Notes: generated from the letters alone by a model not told the origin. Positions 8,354 through 18,283 are shown, counted from the first letter of the stretch. The stretch is DNA of 35,437 nucleotides from Polaribacter sp. (GCA_018608545.1 JABAZI010000071.1:96321-131757); one strand, 5' to 3'. Numbers and translations are program-made.

Positions 8354-8383
8354 ATTATTAATCATAACTACTTGATTATTAAT
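8354..8383. repeat. two ATTATTAAT direct repeats 21 bp apart
   Basis: ATTATTAAT occurs at 8354-8362 and again at 8375-8383, an offset of exactly 21 bases, or two helical turns. It lies in the divergent region between the imelysin unit and guaB. TAATCA and TGATTA within it also form an inverted pair. The AT richness of the region makes chance occurrence possible. Confidence 0.35.
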
Positions 8384-8451
8384 GTTCATTTTATAAATAT
8401 TTAATTAAACTTTAAAATAAGTAAAATTATAACTAATCAAATATTTAGTTG

Positions 8452-8459
8452 TAAATTTG
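8452..8459 (+). promoter_or_regulatory. guaB -7 promoter box
   Basis: TAAATTTG matches TAnnTTTG exactly, 25 bases before the guaB ATG. This predicts a leader of roughly 18-20 bases. No TTG is seen at the expected -33 spacing. Confidence 0.5.
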
Positions 8460-8484
8460 CTCGCAATTATACTTTAATTGCAAC

Positions 8485-9960
8485 ATGACAGCACACAACA
8501 ACAAAATTTTAGGAGAAGGTCTAACGTATGATGACGTTTTATTAGTTCCCGCTTTTTCAGAAATACTTCCAAGAGAAGTAAATATTCAAACAAAATTTAC
8601 TAGAAACATTACTATAAACGTTCCAATAGCCTCTGCAGCGATGGATACGGTTACAGAATCGTCCATGGCAATTGCAATTGCGAGAGAGGGAGGAATAGGA
8701 GTTTTACACAAAAACATGACGATTGAGCAACAGGCGCATGAGGTTAGGAGAGTCAAACGAGCAGAGAGTGGTATGATTCTAGACCCTGTTACTCTTCCAT
8801 TAACGGCATTAGTTTTAGAAGCTAAAGCGAATATGAAAGAACACCGAATAGGTGGAATTCCAATCGTAGATCAGAACGGAATTTTAAAAGGGATTGTTAC
8901 GAACAGAGATTTGCGTTTTGAACATGACAATCAAAGACCTATTGTAGAAGTGATGACAAGTGAAAACTTGGTAACAGCTCCTGTTGGGACTTCCCTTAAA
9001 GATGCGGAAAAAATTCTTCAAAAAAATAAAATTGAAAAACTATTAATCGTAGATGAAGCCTATAAATTAAAAGGCTTAATTACTTTTAGAGATATTACAA
9101 AAGTAACACAGAAACCGATCGCAAATAAAGATACCTTCGGTAGATTAAGAGTTGCCGCAGCCCTCGGAGTTACCTCGGATGCTGTTCTTAGAGCAGAAGC
9201 TTTAGTTAACGCTGGTGTAGATGCTGTTATCATAGATACCGCTCACGGACACACAAAAGGAGTGGTGTCAGTTTTAAAAGAAGTAAAAGCTACATTTCCT
9301 AATTTAGATGTTGTAGTGGGTAATATTGCAACAGCTGCAGCCGCTAAGTATTTGGTTGAGGCTGGAGCAGATGCTGTTAAAGTTGGAATTGGACCTGGCT
9401 CTATTTGTACAACAAGAGTTGTTGCTGGAGTTGGTTTTCCTCAGTTCTCTGCAGTTTTAGAAGTTGCAGCTGCGATAAAAGGGAGTGGAGTTCCTGTCAT
9501 TGCAGATGGTGGAATTCGGTATACAGGAGATATCCCAAAAGCAATTGCTGCTGGAGCAGATTCAGTAATGTTAGGTTCTTTATTAGCAGGAACCAAAGAA
9601 TCTCCAGGAGAGACTATTATATATGAGGGTAGAAAATTTAAATCATACCGAGGAATGGGTTCTGTAGAAGCCATGAAGCAAGGTTCTAAAGATCGATATT
9701 TTCAAGATGTAGAAGCTGATATAAAAAAGCTAGTTCCTGAAGGAATTGTAGGAAGAGTCCCTTACAAAGGAGATTTAGATGAAAGTATTCATCAATTTAT
9801 TGGTGGATTAAGGGCAGGAATGGGATATTGTGGAGCAAAAGATATTCCGACTTTAAAAGAAACAGGGCAATTTATTAGAATTACTGCTAGCGGAATTAAC
9901 GAGAGTCATCCTCATGATGTGGCCATCACAAAAGAAGCACCAAATTATAGTAGAAGATAG
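8485..9960 (+). CDS. guaB: inosine-5'-monophosphate dehydrogenase
   Basis: This 491-residue protein of normal family length converts IMP to XMP with NAD, the committed step of GMP synthesis, in the cytoplasm. The N-terminal part has [20 protein letters not shown], then a pair of CBS domains (about 95-210) inserted in the TIM barrel. The catalytic loop [17 protein letters not shown] carries the nucleophile Cys308. Downstream are [21 protein letters not shown] (the IMP phosphate site) and the flap [10 protein letters not shown]. It has its own -7 box upstream and a clear terminator at 9992, so it is probably monocistronic. It is divergent from the imelysin unit, with no functional link apparent. 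Confidence 0.98.
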   Translation: MTAHNNKILGEGLTYDDVLLVPAFSEILPREVNIQTKFTRNITINVPIASAAMDTVTESSMAIAIAREGGIGVLHKNMTIEQQAHEVRRVKRAESGMILDPVTLPLTALVLEAKANMKEHRIGGIPIVDQNGILKGIVTNRDLRFEHDNQRPIVEVMTSENLVTAPVGTSLKDAEKILQKNKIEKLLIVDEAYKLKGLITFRDITKVTQKPIANKDTFGRLRVAAALGVTSDAVLRAEALVNAGVDAVIIDTAHGHTKGVVSVLKEVKATFPNLDVVVGNIATAAAAKYLVEAGADAVKVGIGPGSICTTRVVAGVGFPQFSAVLEVAAAIKGSGVPVIADGGIRYTGDIPKAIAAGADSVMLGSLLAGTKESPGETIIYEGRKFKSYRGMGSVEAMKQGSKDRYFQDVEADIKKLVPEGIVGRVPYKGDLDESIHQFIGGLRAGMGYCGAKDIPTLKETGQFIRITASGINESHPHDVAITKEAPNYSRR

Positions 9961-9991
9961 TTTTTCTCTAAAGATCACAATTATACAAAAC

Positions 9992-10021
9992 AACCGAGTT
10001 ATTTATTTACTCGGTTTTTTT
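9992..10021 (+). terminator. intrinsic terminator after guaB
   Basis: AACCGAG (9992-9998) pairs with CTCGGTT (10010-10016), followed by a run of T to about 10022. It lies 31 bases after the guaB stop. Confidence 0.85.
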
Positions 10022-10081
10022 TATTGAGGCTTTTTATGTAGTTTTAAAAAAAAACTAATTAATTTAATATCTTTATTTTTT

Positions 10082-10873
10082 ATGAAAAAACATTTATTTT
10101 TTAAAATTCTATTATTTACGATTCCTTTATCAGCGTTTGTATTGATGTCTAATTCAGGAGGAAAAACAGGAGCATACTCCGGATCTCCAGGTGATGGTAA
10201 TAATTGTACTGCTTGTCATGGTGGGTCATCAGTAAGTGAAAGTAATATTACGATCACAACCAATATTCCTACTACAGGTTATGCTTTTAATACGCAGTAC
10301 GACGTGACCATCACAAATTCTGCTGGAGGGTCTAGAAATGGGTTTCAAGTTACCGCCGAGAAGGATAGTGATAATTCTAAGGTTGGTACATTTTCTACTG
10401 TAAGTGGAAGTAATGATACGAAAACCGTAAATGGTAATTCTCACATTACACACACAAGTTCTGGTAATGGTAAAAGTTCTTGGTCGTTTAAATGGACATC
10501 GCCTTCTTCCGAAGAAGGTAAAATCACCTTTTATGGAGCATCTGTTTCAGGGAATGGTAATGGAGGAACTTCTGGAGACAAGGTATACACAGGGAGCTCT
10601 ATTTCGAATTCTTCTTTAAGCCTTTCGTCAGCAAACCGTTTGCAATTTGAGATGTTTCCAAATCCTGCCTCAGAAAGCCTAACCATTCAATTGCCTTCGG
10701 GTTCAGAGAACGCTTCCGTAGAATTTTATGATTTTATCGGTAGATTGGCATTCACTCAAAAAGTGTCGCAAGTTAATAATAGTATAAACGTCGAAAATTT
10801 AAGTTCAGGGGTGTATATTTTAAAAGTGCTTGCAGATGGTAAAATAGGAACACAAAAATTTATTAAAAAATAA
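10082..10873 (+). CDS. secreted T9SS protein with CxxCH motif (choice-of-anchor V-like) and type A sorting domain
   Basis: This is a 263-residue protein. The N-terminus MKKHLFFKILLFTIPLSAFVLMS is a signal peptide. The mature start has the pattern GSPGDGNNCTACHGG (34-48), as in the choice-of-anchor V group; CTACH (42-46) is a perfect c-type heme attachment motif. A Ser/Asn/Gly-rich, Reeler-like beta-sandwich region follows (about 53-180). The last ~73 residues, MFPNPASESLTI ... GVYILKVLADGKIGTQKFIKK, are a T9SS type A C-terminal sorting domain, so the protein should be exported across the outer membrane and attached or released. Function is unknown. Whether heme is really attached is open. It is flanked by terminators on both sides, so it is a single-gene unit. 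Confidence 0.88.
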   Translation: MKKHLFFKILLFTIPLSAFVLMSNSGGKTGAYSGSPGDGNNCTACHGGSSVSESNITITTNIPTTGYAFNTQYDVTITNSAGGSRNGFQVTAEKDSDNSKVGTFSTVSGSNDTKTVNGNSHITHTSSGNGKSSWSFKWTSPSSEEGKITFYGASVSGNGNGGTSGDKVYTGSSISNSSLSLSSANRLQFEMFPNPASESLTIQLPSGSENASVEFYDFIGRLAFTQKVSQVNNSINVENLSSGVYILKVLADGKIGTQKFIKK

Positions 10874-10898
10874 CAGTTACGAGTACCTCATAAAAAAA

Positions 10899-10928
10899 AA
10901 CCGATTGTATCAATTCAATCGGTTTTTT
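10899..10928 (+). terminator. intrinsic terminator after the T9SS protein gene
   Basis: AACCGATTG (10899-10907) pairs perfectly with CAATCGGTT (10916-10924), with an 8-base loop and a T-run beyond. It lies 25 bases after the stop. Confidence 0.88.
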
Positions 10929-10945
10929 ATTTACCTTTTTTAAAG

Positions 10946-10953
10946 TAAATTTG
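10946..10953 (+). promoter_or_regulatory. -7 promoter box for the GlmU-like gene
   Basis: TAAATTTG fits TAnnTTTG exactly, 22 bases before the ATG at 10976 and just after the preceding terminator. No -33 TTG at standard spacing. Confidence 0.5.
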
Positions 10954-10975
10954 TACAAGTTAAATAAAAGTTGAA

Positions 10976-12151
10976 ATGAATTATATTCTATTTGATGGAG
11001 ATGTTAGAAATGCTCTATTGCCCTTTACATATACAAAACCAGTTGCAGATATTAGAATAGGAATTTTAACCATTAGAGAAAAATGGGAAAAATTTTTAGG
11101 TCTAACCACCACCACAGTTACAGAAGAATATTTAGAAGAAAAATATCCAATGGTAGAAATGGAAGCGAATGTTTTAATAAATGCTTCTTTTTGCCCAACT
11201 CCGTCTTTGGTTGAAAAAGTAAAAAACTTGTCTAAAAATGAAGCTATTTTTAAAGGTGAAGACGTCCTTGCTTTTTTTACATCAGATTCTCAAGAAGAAG
11301 TGAATTTTGATGACTATACGCAAATTGAATTTGATGAAGAAGTACTTCAAATAAAAAATACTTGGGATATTTTTTCATTAAATGACAAAGCTATTCAGGA
11401 AGATTTTGACTTAATTACTGAGGGAAGAACATCACAACCAATACCAGAGGGGACAAGATATCTTTGTAAAGAGAATATTTTTATTGAAGAAGGAGCCAAA
11501 ATTACGTTTGCTATTTTAAATGCTTTATCCGGCCCTATCTATATTGGTAAAGATGCTGAAATAATGGAGGGCTCTGCAGTTAGAGGACCTTTCGCAATGG
11601 GTGAGTCTTCAGTATTAAAATTAAATACTAAAATATATGGAGCAACTACTTTAGGACCCTATTGTAAAGTAGGAGGAGAGATTAATAATTCTGTTTTAAT
11701 GGCATACTCTAACAAAGGGCACGATGGATTTCTTGGAAATTCTGTTATCGGAGAATGGTGTAATTTAGGAGCAGATACCAATAACTCAAACCTTAAAAAC
11801 AACTATGCAACAGTAAAATTATGGCATTATGAAACCGGACGTTTTGCGAATACTGGATTGCAATTTTGTGGTTTAATAATGGGAGATCACTCTAAGTGTG
11901 GAATCAATACCATGTTTAATACAGGAACAGTAATAGGAGTGAGTGCCAATATTTTTGGAAGTGGATTTCCAAGAAATTTTGTTCCTTCTTTCAGTTGGGG
12001 AGGAGCTTCAGGGTTTACAGAGTACAAAACCAATAAAGTATTTGAAGTTGCAGAGGTAGTTTTGAAGCGTAGAAATTTAGTTTTTGATGAAAAAGATCAG
12101 AAAATATTAACACATATTTTCGAAGAAACAAAAAAATATAGAAATTACTAA
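10976..12151 (+). CDS. GlmU-like sugar nucleotidyltransferase-family protein
   Basis: This 391-residue protein has an N-terminus typical of the GlmU-like group of Bacteroidota: FDGDVRNALLPFTYTKPVADIRIGILTIREKW (6-37). The N-terminal ~150 residues would be a degenerate nucleotidyltransferase domain; I do not see the classical pyrophosphorylase motif LxxGxGTRxxP of true GlmU. From about residue 180 to 350 there are hexapeptide repeats (for example IYIGKDAEIMEGSAVRGP, GPYCKVGGEINNSVL) forming a left-handed beta helix, as in acyl- or acetyltransferases. The likely role is in activated-sugar or cell-envelope metabolism, but the substrate is unknown. It is preceded by a promoter box and converges with priA, 55 bases apart. 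Confidence 0.85.
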   Translation: MNYILFDGDVRNALLPFTYTKPVADIRIGILTIREKWEKFLGLTTTTVTEEYLEEKYPMVEMEANVLINASFCPTPSLVEKVKNLSKNEAIFKGEDVLAFFTSDSQEEVNFDDYTQIEFDEEVLQIKNTWDIFSLNDKAIQEDFDLITEGRTSQPIPEGTRYLCKENIFIEEGAKITFAILNALSGPIYIGKDAEIMEGSAVRGPFAMGESSVLKLNTKIYGATTLGPYCKVGGEINNSVLMAYSNKGHDGFLGNSVIGEWCNLGADTNNSNLKNNYATVKLWHYETGRFANTGLQFCGLIMGDHSKCGINTMFNTGTVIGVSANIFGSGFPRNFVPSFSWGGASGFTEYKTNKVFEVAEVVLKRRNLVFDEKDQKILTHIFEETKKYRNY

Positions 12152-12206
12152 TTTCAAATTAATAGAAAATAGCATTTACTTTTATGTCTACAACATTCAT
12201 TAAGTT

Positions 12207-14651
12207 TTAATAGGCATCAATATCAATAATAAATCGAATAGATCTAAACATACTAACAGCTTCAAAAGTATTCTTAATCTTTTGAAGTTGTTTTTTAGTA
12301 CCAACCAAACTTTGCTTAGGAGGAATTTTGATCACTATATTCTTGATATATTGATTTCTTATTCTAGAGACTGTAGGAGCAGTGGGTCCCAAAACAAACT
12401 CCCCAAAAGAATTTTGTAAGGCTTTTGACAACCAATTAATTCCATTATCAACGTTGTTGTAATCTCGATGTTTTAATGTAATTTTAATCAATCTATAATA
12501 GGGTGGGTACTTATATTGCCAGCGTTCTTGCAATTGTTCATTGTACATTTCTGTATAATTTGTCGCGGCGACTTGTTGTAAAATTTGATGATAAGGGTTG
12601 AAAGTTTGTATGGCAACATTTCCTTGTTTTTTATTTCTCCCTGCTCTTCCTGAAACTTGAACCATCATTTGGTAGGCTCTTTCGTGTGCTCTAAAATCTG
12701 GGAAATTTAACATAGAATCTGCATTTATAATTCCCACTAAAGAAACATTATCAAAATCTAACCCTTTGGAAAGCATTTGAGTTCCAACCAATACGTCTAT
12801 TTCTCTAGCTTCAAAAGCTCCAATTATTTTTTGGTATCCATGTTTACCTCGAGTGGTGTCTAAATCCATTCTTCCAATCGTATGATCAGGAAATAACGCT
12901 CTTAATTCTAATTCTATTTGTTCTGTCCCAAAGCCTTTGTGATCCAATGTGTTACTTCCACATGCATCACAATTGTTAGGCATTGCCCTCTGATAATTAC
13001 AGTAATGACATCGTAACTCGTGTTTAAATTTATGATAGGTTAAACTTACATCGCAATTGGGACACTGAGGTGAAACACCACATGTAGTACACTCTACAAC
13101 GGGAGAAAAACCACGTCTATTTTGAAATAAAATAACCTGTTCTTTTTCGTTTAAAGCTTCTTGAATGAGTTTCAATAACCTGTCAGAAAAATGACCTTTC
13201 ATTTCTTTTTTTCTGTGCTTTTCTTTTGCGTCTATCAATTCTATCTTTGGTAATAATACATTTCCATAGCGTCTATTCAATTCAACAAAACCATATTTTT
13301 TTTGTTGTGAGTTAAAAAAACTTTCTAAAGAAGGAGTTGCAGAGCCTAATAAAATTTTTGCATTGTGAATTTTACCTAAAATAACAGCAGCATCTCGTGC
13401 ATTGTATCTTGGTGAGGGTTCAAATTGCTTATAAGATGTTTCATGCTCTTCGTCTACAATGATTAATCCTAAGTTAGAGAATGGTAAAAAAATGGAAGAT
13501 CTTGCCCCTAAAATTATTTGTGTTTTTGTCTTGTTTTCTAAAAGATTATTCCAAACTTCTACACGTTCATTCATCGAATATTTAGAATGAAAAACTGAGA
13601 TTTGATCTCCAAAATAAAATTGTAAGCGTGTAATAATTTGCGTAGTTAATGCAATTTCTGGCAATAAGAATAACACTTGTTTCCCTTGATCTAACACCTC
13701 TTGAATTAACTTTGTGTACACTTCGGTTTTACCAGAACTAGTAATACCGTGTAAGAGTATTACTTCTTTTTTTGTGAAGATTTCTTTAATTTCTGAAAGT
13801 GCTTTTTCTTGGAACTCATTCAATGTTTTTAATGAATTAGTAGCGCCTTTGAATTGAATTCGATCTGTTTGAATATGATAAAATTCGAAGATGTTTTTAT
13901 CAACTAATGATTTTAAAATACTAGAAGAAACTCCAGCGCTTTCCTCTAAGAACTTTGCTTTTATTGGTTTATTTAAGGTTGATAATTGAAAAAAAGTTAA
14001 AACAGTCTCTCGTTGCTTTTTTGCTCTTGAAAGTTCCTTGAGTAAGTTTTCTAATGAATTGTCTGAAGAATAGTCAGCGTGCAGACGAACGTATTTGACT
14101 AATTTAGGTTTGTATTGTTCGTAAATTTCTTCTTTAACTGTAATTGCAGCTTTTTTTATTAACTCATTTACTGTTGGCATTATTTTTTTCTTGCCTAAAA
14201 TAGCACCAACTTCATGAAGGGTTAATTGTGATTGATGTTGCAATGCTTCAAAAATTAAAAACTCATTATCTGTTAAGATAGTATCCTCAGAAAAGTGCTC
14301 ATTTTTATGAATAACGGTCTCGCTTTCCAATAAAAATGCAGAAGGTAAAGAAGCCCTGTATACATCTCCCAAAGAACACATATAATATTCAGAAATCCAT
14401 TGCCAATGTTGCAATTGCTGTTTATTTACCAAAGGGGTTTCATCTAAAATTTGATGAATCTCTTTTGCTTCATATAGTGTAGGTCTGGTTTGATGAATAT
14501 TTAAGACCAATGCTGAGTACATTTTAGATTTTCCAAATGGAACTGCAACACGCATTCCTATTTGTAAAAAATTTGCCTCTTCTTCAGTTACAGAATATGT
14601 AAATGTCTTTTGAATGGGTATGGGTAATATGACTTCTATGAAATTAGGCAA
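12207..14651 (-). CDS. priA: primosomal protein N' (replication restart helicase PriA)
   Basis: This is an 814-residue superfamily 2 DNA helicase that reloads the replisome at stalled forks. Visible features are an N-terminal 3'-DNA-binding domain (IPIQKTFTYSV ... GMRVAVPFGKSK), a winged-helix region, Walker A GITSSGKT (302-309), the DEEH box (400-403), and SATPSLES. The eight-cysteine zinc region has Cys at 521, 524, 530, 533, 548, 551, 561 and 564. Helicase motifs V-VI follow as GTQMLSKGLDFDNV and QVSGRAGR. Length is normal for Bacteroidota. The ATG at 14651 gives the expected MPNFIEVILPIPI start. It stands alone between the convergent GlmU-like gene and a 264-base gap before lon. A possible -7 box (TAGTTTTG, minus strand) lies at 14749-14756. 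Confidence 0.97.
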   Translation of the reverse strand: MPNFIEVILPIPIQKTFTYSVTEEEANFLQIGMRVAVPFGKSKMYSALVLNIHQTRPTLYEAKEIHQILDETPLVNKQQLQHWQWISEYYMCSLGDVYRASLPSAFLLESETVIHKNEHFSEDTILTDNEFLIFEALQHQSQLTLHEVGAILGKKKIMPTVNELIKKAAITVKEEIYEQYKPKLVKYVRLHADYSSDNSLENLLKELSRAKKQRETVLTFFQLSTLNKPIKAKFLEESAGVSSSILKSLVDKNIFEFYHIQTDRIQFKGATNSLKTLNEFQEKALSEIKEIFTKKEVILLHGITSSGKTEVYTKLIQEVLDQGKQVLFLLPEIALTTQIITRLQFYFGDQISVFHSKYSMNERVEVWNNLLENKTKTQIILGARSSIFLPFSNLGLIIVDEEHETSYKQFEPSPRYNARDAAVILGKIHNAKILLGSATPSLESFFNSQQKKYGFVELNRRYGNVLLPKIELIDAKEKHRKKEMKGHFSDRLLKLIQEALNEKEQVILFQNRRGFSPVVECTTCGVSPQCPNCDVSLTYHKFKHELRCHYCNYQRAMPNNCDACGSNTLDHKGFGTEQIELELRALFPDHTIGRMDLDTTRGKHGYQKIIGAFEAREIDVLVGTQMLSKGLDFDNVSLVGIINADSMLNFPDFRAHERAYQMMVQVSGRAGRNKKQGNVAIQTFNPYHQILQQVAATNYTEMYNEQLQERWQYKYPPYYRLIKITLKHRDYNNVDNGINWLSKALQNSFGEFVLGPTAPTVSRIRNQYIKNIVIKIPPKQSLVGTKKQLQKIKNTFEAVSMFRSIRFIIDIDAY

Positions 14652-14883
14652 TCAGTTTTATTTTAGATAGTTATGCTTTATGAGCAAAAGAGTTCGCTGT
14701 TTTTTATTGAACTCCTAGTTTCCTCGTCATTTCCTTTTAGGATCATCCCAAAACTACATAAAAATTCGGATATTTTTTTCTTAAAAATTGAATCTTCTAT
14801 TTTTTTAAATAATTAAATTTTAGCTTGAGCTAACAAACAGCAATATCTTGTTATGTGAAAGTTATTTTCTAACCTAAATTTAA

Positions 14884-14911
14884 TAAAAAAGCTTCCTGTT
14901 AGGAAGCTTTT
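14884..14911 (-). terminator. intrinsic terminator after lon
   Basis: An 11-bp perfect stem, AAAAGCTTCCT with AGGAAGCTTTT around a 3-base loop, lies 4 bases beyond the lon stop codon. On the minus strand it is followed by a T-run. The rest of the 264-base gap between priA and lon (14652-14883) holds a short palindrome, TTAGCTTGAGCTAA (14820-14833), and no gene that I can see. Confidence 0.88.
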
Positions 14912-14915
14912 AAAG

Positions 14916-17369
14916 TTAGGCTAATTTCTTAGCATTTTTTACTTTTTGTTTTGTGAGTGCTATTTGTATGACTTCTTTCATTTCTGTTACATAATGAAAT
15001 GTAAGCCCTTTTAAATAGTTCTTTTTTATTTCTAGAATATCTTTTTCGTTTTCTTTACACAATATAATTTCTTTAATGTTAGCTCTTTTAGCAGCCAATA
15101 TTTTTTCTTTTATTCCACCAACTGGTAATACTTTACCACGCAACGTTATTTCTCCAGTCATGGCTAGTCTATTTTTAATTTTACGCTGAGTGTAAGAGGA
15201 AACTAAAGAGGTTAACATAGTAATTCCAGCACTTGGACCATCTTTAGGCGTAGCCCCTTCAGGAACGTGAATATGAACATTGTATTTATCTAGGGTTGCT
15301 GGCTCGATGCCAAATTCTTCTGCATTTGATTTTATGTATTGCAATGCTATTGTCGCAGATTCTTTCATAACAGTTCCTAAGTTCCCCGTAATTGAAAGCG
15401 TTCCTTTTCCTTTTGATAATATAGATTCTATAAATAAGATATCTCCACCAACACTTGTCCAGGCGAGTCCTGTAACTACTCCAGCTACGTCATTATTTTC
15501 GAATTTATCTCTATTTCTTGGAGTTCCTAAAATTTCTTCAACCTTTTCTGAGGATATACTAGTCTCATATGATTCTTCTAGTGCGATACATTTTGCGGCA
15601 AAACGAACTACTTTTGCAATTTTCTTTTCTAATCCACGAACTCCAGACTCTCGCGTATATCCCTCAACAATTTGTTCAATTTGTTTTTTAGTCAAACTAA
15701 GTTCTTTTGAAGTTAGACCGTGTTCTTTTAGTTGTTTTGGAAGTAAATGTCTTTTGGCTATTTCTATTTTTTCTTCAATTGTATATCCTGTAACATTTAT
15801 AATTTCCATTCTATCCCTTAAAGCCCATGGAATCTGTCCTAAGTTATTCGCTGTAGCGATAAAAAGAATTTTAGACAGATCGTAACCAACTTCTAAATAA
15901 TTGTCGTAAAAAGCTTCGTTTTGTTCAGGATCTAATACTTCTAACATTGCAGAAGAAGGATCTCCTTGATGACTTTGACTTAATTTATCTATTTCATCTA
16001 ATACAAAAACTGGATTTGAAGTCCCAGATTTTTTTAAGTTTTGAATTAAACGTCCAGGCATCGCACCAATGTAGGTTTTTCTGTGTCCTCGTATTTCAGC
16101 TTCATCACGCAAACCTCCGAGAGACATTCTAACATATTTGCGTCCCAAAGCTTCCGCCACAGATTTACCCAACGAAGTTTTACCAACTCCAGGAGGTCCA
16201 TATAAACAAATAATAGGTGATTTCATGTCACCTCTTAATTTTAAGACAGCTAAGTGTTCAATGATTCGTTCTTTCACTTTTTCTAGCCCAAAATGATCCT
16301 TATCTAAAACTTTATTCGCATGTTTCAAATCGAACTTATCTTTAGAATAGATACCCCAGGGTAATTCTAACAGTAATTCTAAATAGCTTCTTTGAACGCC
16401 ATACTCAGCTGCTTGAGGGTTCATTCTTTTCAAACGATTCAATTCTTTTTCAAAAGTTTTACCGATTTCCTTTGTCCACTTTTTAGTTTTTGCTTGTCGG
16501 CGCATTTCTTCTAATTCTTCATCATTTGAAGCGCCTCCTAATTCCTCTTGGATTGTTTTTAACTGTTGATGTAAATAATATTCACGTTGTTGTTGATCTA
16601 AATCTTCACGAGTTTTAGATTGAATATCATTTCTTAATTGTAATTTTTGTAATTCTTTATTTAGATTTTTTAGCGCTAGTAAAGCACGTTCTTTTAAATT
16701 GTCTTTCTCTAAAATTATTTGTTTTTGAGATACAGATAAGTCCATATTAGAGGAAATAAAATTCACCAAAAAAGAATTAGATTGTATGTTTTTGATAGCA
16801 AAAGAAGCTTCTGAGGGGAGCATTGGGTTTTCTTTAATGACTTCTAAAGCTTGTTCTTTTATAGATTCGATAATAGCATCAAACTCTTTGACATCCTCAA
16901 TTTCTTTATCCTCATTCGCTTCTTTGACAGTTGCTTTCAAATAGGGTTTGTCTTGAATGATTGTATCAATTTCAAAACGTTTTTTACCTTGAATAATTAC
17001 AGTTGTATTTCCATCTGGCATTTTCAGAACTCGTAATATTTGAGCCACAACTCCTGTTGTATGAATGTCTTTTAAGCCAGGTTCCTCTATTTCTTCGTTC
17101 TTTTGAGCCACAACTCCAATGACCTTATCTCCCTTATTAGCGTCTTTTATTAGTTGTATAGACTGATCTCTTCCGGCCGTGATAGGAATTACGACTCCTG
17201 GAAATAAAACAGTATTTCTTAGCGGTAAAATAGGTAGAATCTCTGGAACACTTTCTTTATTAATGATTTCCTCATCTTCAGGAGTCATTAATGGAATTAA
17301 TTCAGAATCTTCATTCAACATACTGTGAAGCGACAAATTGTCTAAATGCATTACTTTTGGTTTACTCAT
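14916..17369 (-). CDS. lon: ATP-dependent protease La (Lon)
   Basis: This is an 817-residue LonA-type protease that degrades damaged and regulatory proteins in the cytoplasm. The order of domains is the N-terminal substrate-binding LON domain (about 43-245), a coiled coil around 250-310, and an AAA+ module with Walker A GPPGVGKT (391-398), Walker B FVLDEID (455-461) and the LRDRMEII sensor region. The C-terminal Ser-Lys protease domain follows, with the nucleophile Ser713 in [10 protein letters not shown] and Lys756 in [10 protein letters not shown]. The spacing of 43 residues between the pair is as in E. coli Lon. All catalytic residues are intact. It has its own terminator. An inverted repeat TGTCA-TAC-TGACA lies 12 bases before the start and may control it. 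Confidence 0.98.
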   Translation of the reverse strand: MSKPKVMHLDNLSLHSMLNEDSELIPLMTPEDEEIINKESVPEILPILPLRNTVLFPGVVIPITAGRDQSIQLIKDANKGDKVIGVVAQKNEEIEEPGLKDIHTTGVVAQILRVLKMPDGNTTVIIQGKKRFEIDTIIQDKPYLKATVKEANEDKEIEDVKEFDAIIESIKEQALEVIKENPMLPSEASFAIKNIQSNSFLVNFISSNMDLSVSQKQIILEKDNLKERALLALKNLNKELQKLQLRNDIQSKTREDLDQQQREYYLHQQLKTIQEELGGASNDEELEEMRRQAKTKKWTKEIGKTFEKELNRLKRMNPQAAEYGVQRSYLELLLELPWGIYSKDKFDLKHANKVLDKDHFGLEKVKERIIEHLAVLKLRGDMKSPIICLYGPPGVGKTSLGKSVAEALGRKYVRMSLGGLRDEAEIRGHRKTYIGAMPGRLIQNLKKSGTSNPVFVLDEIDKLSQSHQGDPSSAMLEVLDPEQNEAFYDNYLEVGYDLSKILFIATANNLGQIPWALRDRMEIINVTGYTIEEKIEIAKRHLLPKQLKEHGLTSKELSLTKKQIEQIVEGYTRESGVRGLEKKIAKVVRFAAKCIALEESYETSISSEKVEEILGTPRNRDKFENNDVAGVVTGLAWTSVGGDILFIESILSKGKGTLSITGNLGTVMKESATIALQYIKSNAEEFGIEPATLDKYNVHIHVPEGATPKDGPSAGITMLTSLVSSYTQRKIKNRLAMTGEITLRGKVLPVGGIKEKILAAKRANIKEIILCKENEKDILEIKKNYLKGLTFHYVTEMKEVIQIALTKQKVKNAKKLA

Positions 17370-17381
17370 TTGTTATATCTC

Positions 17382-17394
17382 TGTCATACTGACA
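17382..17394. promoter_or_regulatory. inverted repeat just upstream of the lon start
   Basis: TGTCATACTGACA is a perfect 5+3+5 inverted repeat 13-25 bases upstream of the lon ATG. It could be a stress-regulator operator or an mRNA hairpin next to the ribosome-binding region. The rest of the 199-base gap (17395-17568) is AT-rich, and I see no gene or clear terminator in it. Confidence 0.4.
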
Positions 17395-17568
17395 TTTTTT
17401 TTTCTTAAACAGAAAATAAGTGTCAATTTATTTTTTATAATTTACTGATAATCAGTTTTTTAATTTTTAAATACTTTGTTTCTTCTTAATTAAAGACAAT
17501 TCTTGTGCCAAGGTGAACACTTCGTTTTAATTCTTCCGATAAAAAAAATATTTAAACTAGAAGCAAGT

Positions 17569-18237
17569 TTAAAAAATAGTCAAAAGACTGGTTACTATCA
17601 GTCCTTCAGAATTGTTTAAGCGAATTGCTAATACTTCTTTCTGTGCTTTCACTTTAAAATTAAATGGTGCAGTAAATACGTTAATGCCACTCTGGCTTTT
17701 AAGCCTTGTACCTTGACCTGAAATTATTTCTTTATTTGGAGTAAACTCTCCATTAGGAATGTGTTCTGTTAAAATAACATATTTATACATTTTCAGTTTG
17801 TGTAAAATATTTTGAACTTCTACATTGGATAAATGTTGTAATACCTGTCTTATTAGAGCACAATTTCCAAAAGGTACATCATCTACAGCGATGTCTAAAC
17901 AATGAAATTCTAATTTCTCGTTTTTAAATTTATTTTTATTGAAATTGATAAGATTTGATGCAATATCTACTGCGATATATTTTTGGGTAAATTGGACCAG
18001 TTTTTTTCCTACATTAAAATCTCCACACCCGAGATCACATACGATTAGAGGGTTTTTAAAAGAATTTAAAAAGGATGAAACGATTTCAATATAGGGATCT
18101 ATTATCTTTGAATCATGTGAGCCTATTCCTGAATAAAATTTAGTACTGTTCTTTCCCCATAGATGCATTTCATAAACTTGCTCCATAGCATCTTTAGTAG
18201 GCCATGGGTTTTTTAGTTCTTTTTTTTTCTTCTTCAC
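17569..18237 (-). CDS. class I SAM-dependent methyltransferase
   Basis: This is a 222-residue cytoplasmic protein. The SAM-binding glycine motif VCDLGCGDFNVG lies at 66-77 and the acidic end of the second strand, AVDIASNLI, at 89-97. A post-motif stretch ALIRQVLQHLSN matches motif III-IV of Rossmann-fold methyltransferases. The N-terminus is very basic (MKKKKK). The region before the SAM motif, WPTKDAMEQVYEMHLWGKN ... FYSGIGSHD, is a distinctive conserved block in Bacteroidota homologues I recall. The methyl acceptor cannot be read from the sequence. The gene is divergent from the DUF4380 gene, with a shared 138-base promoter region that has a perfect inverted repeat. Lon lies downstream with a 199-base gap, so it is unlikely to be cotranscribed by design. 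Confidence 0.85.
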   Translation of the reverse strand: MKKKKKELKNPWPTKDAMEQVYEMHLWGKNSTKFYSGIGSHDSKIIDPYIEIVSSFLNSFKNPLIVCDLGCGDFNVGKKLVQFTQKYIAVDIASNLINFNKNKFKNEKLEFHCLDIAVDDVPFGNCALIRQVLQHLSNVEVQNILHKLKMYKYVILTEHIPNGEFTPNKEIISGQGTRLKSQSGINVFTAPFNFKVKAQKEVLAIRLNNSEGLIVTSLLTIF

Positions 18238-18283
18238 AATTTTTTTACTTGAATTAAAAAACAGTGTTTTTTTTAAATCTATT

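Noticed and set aside
9405..9674. Overlapping short frames on both strands in guaB
   Set aside because: They cover the catalytic loop region of guaB, which is clearly coding in the main frame; their translations are low-complexity and unfamiliar.
14820..14833. Palindrome TTAGCTTGAGCTAA between priA and lon
   Set aside because: Only 6 bp per arm, not placed at a promoter box or gene end; too weak to call an operator or terminator, so it is only noted in the terminator entry.
15280..15885. 201-residue open frame on the plus strand inside lon
   Set aside because: It is antisense to the strongly conserved AAA+/protease coding region of lon and shows no recognisable domain. Low stop frequency here is a by-product of lon codon use.
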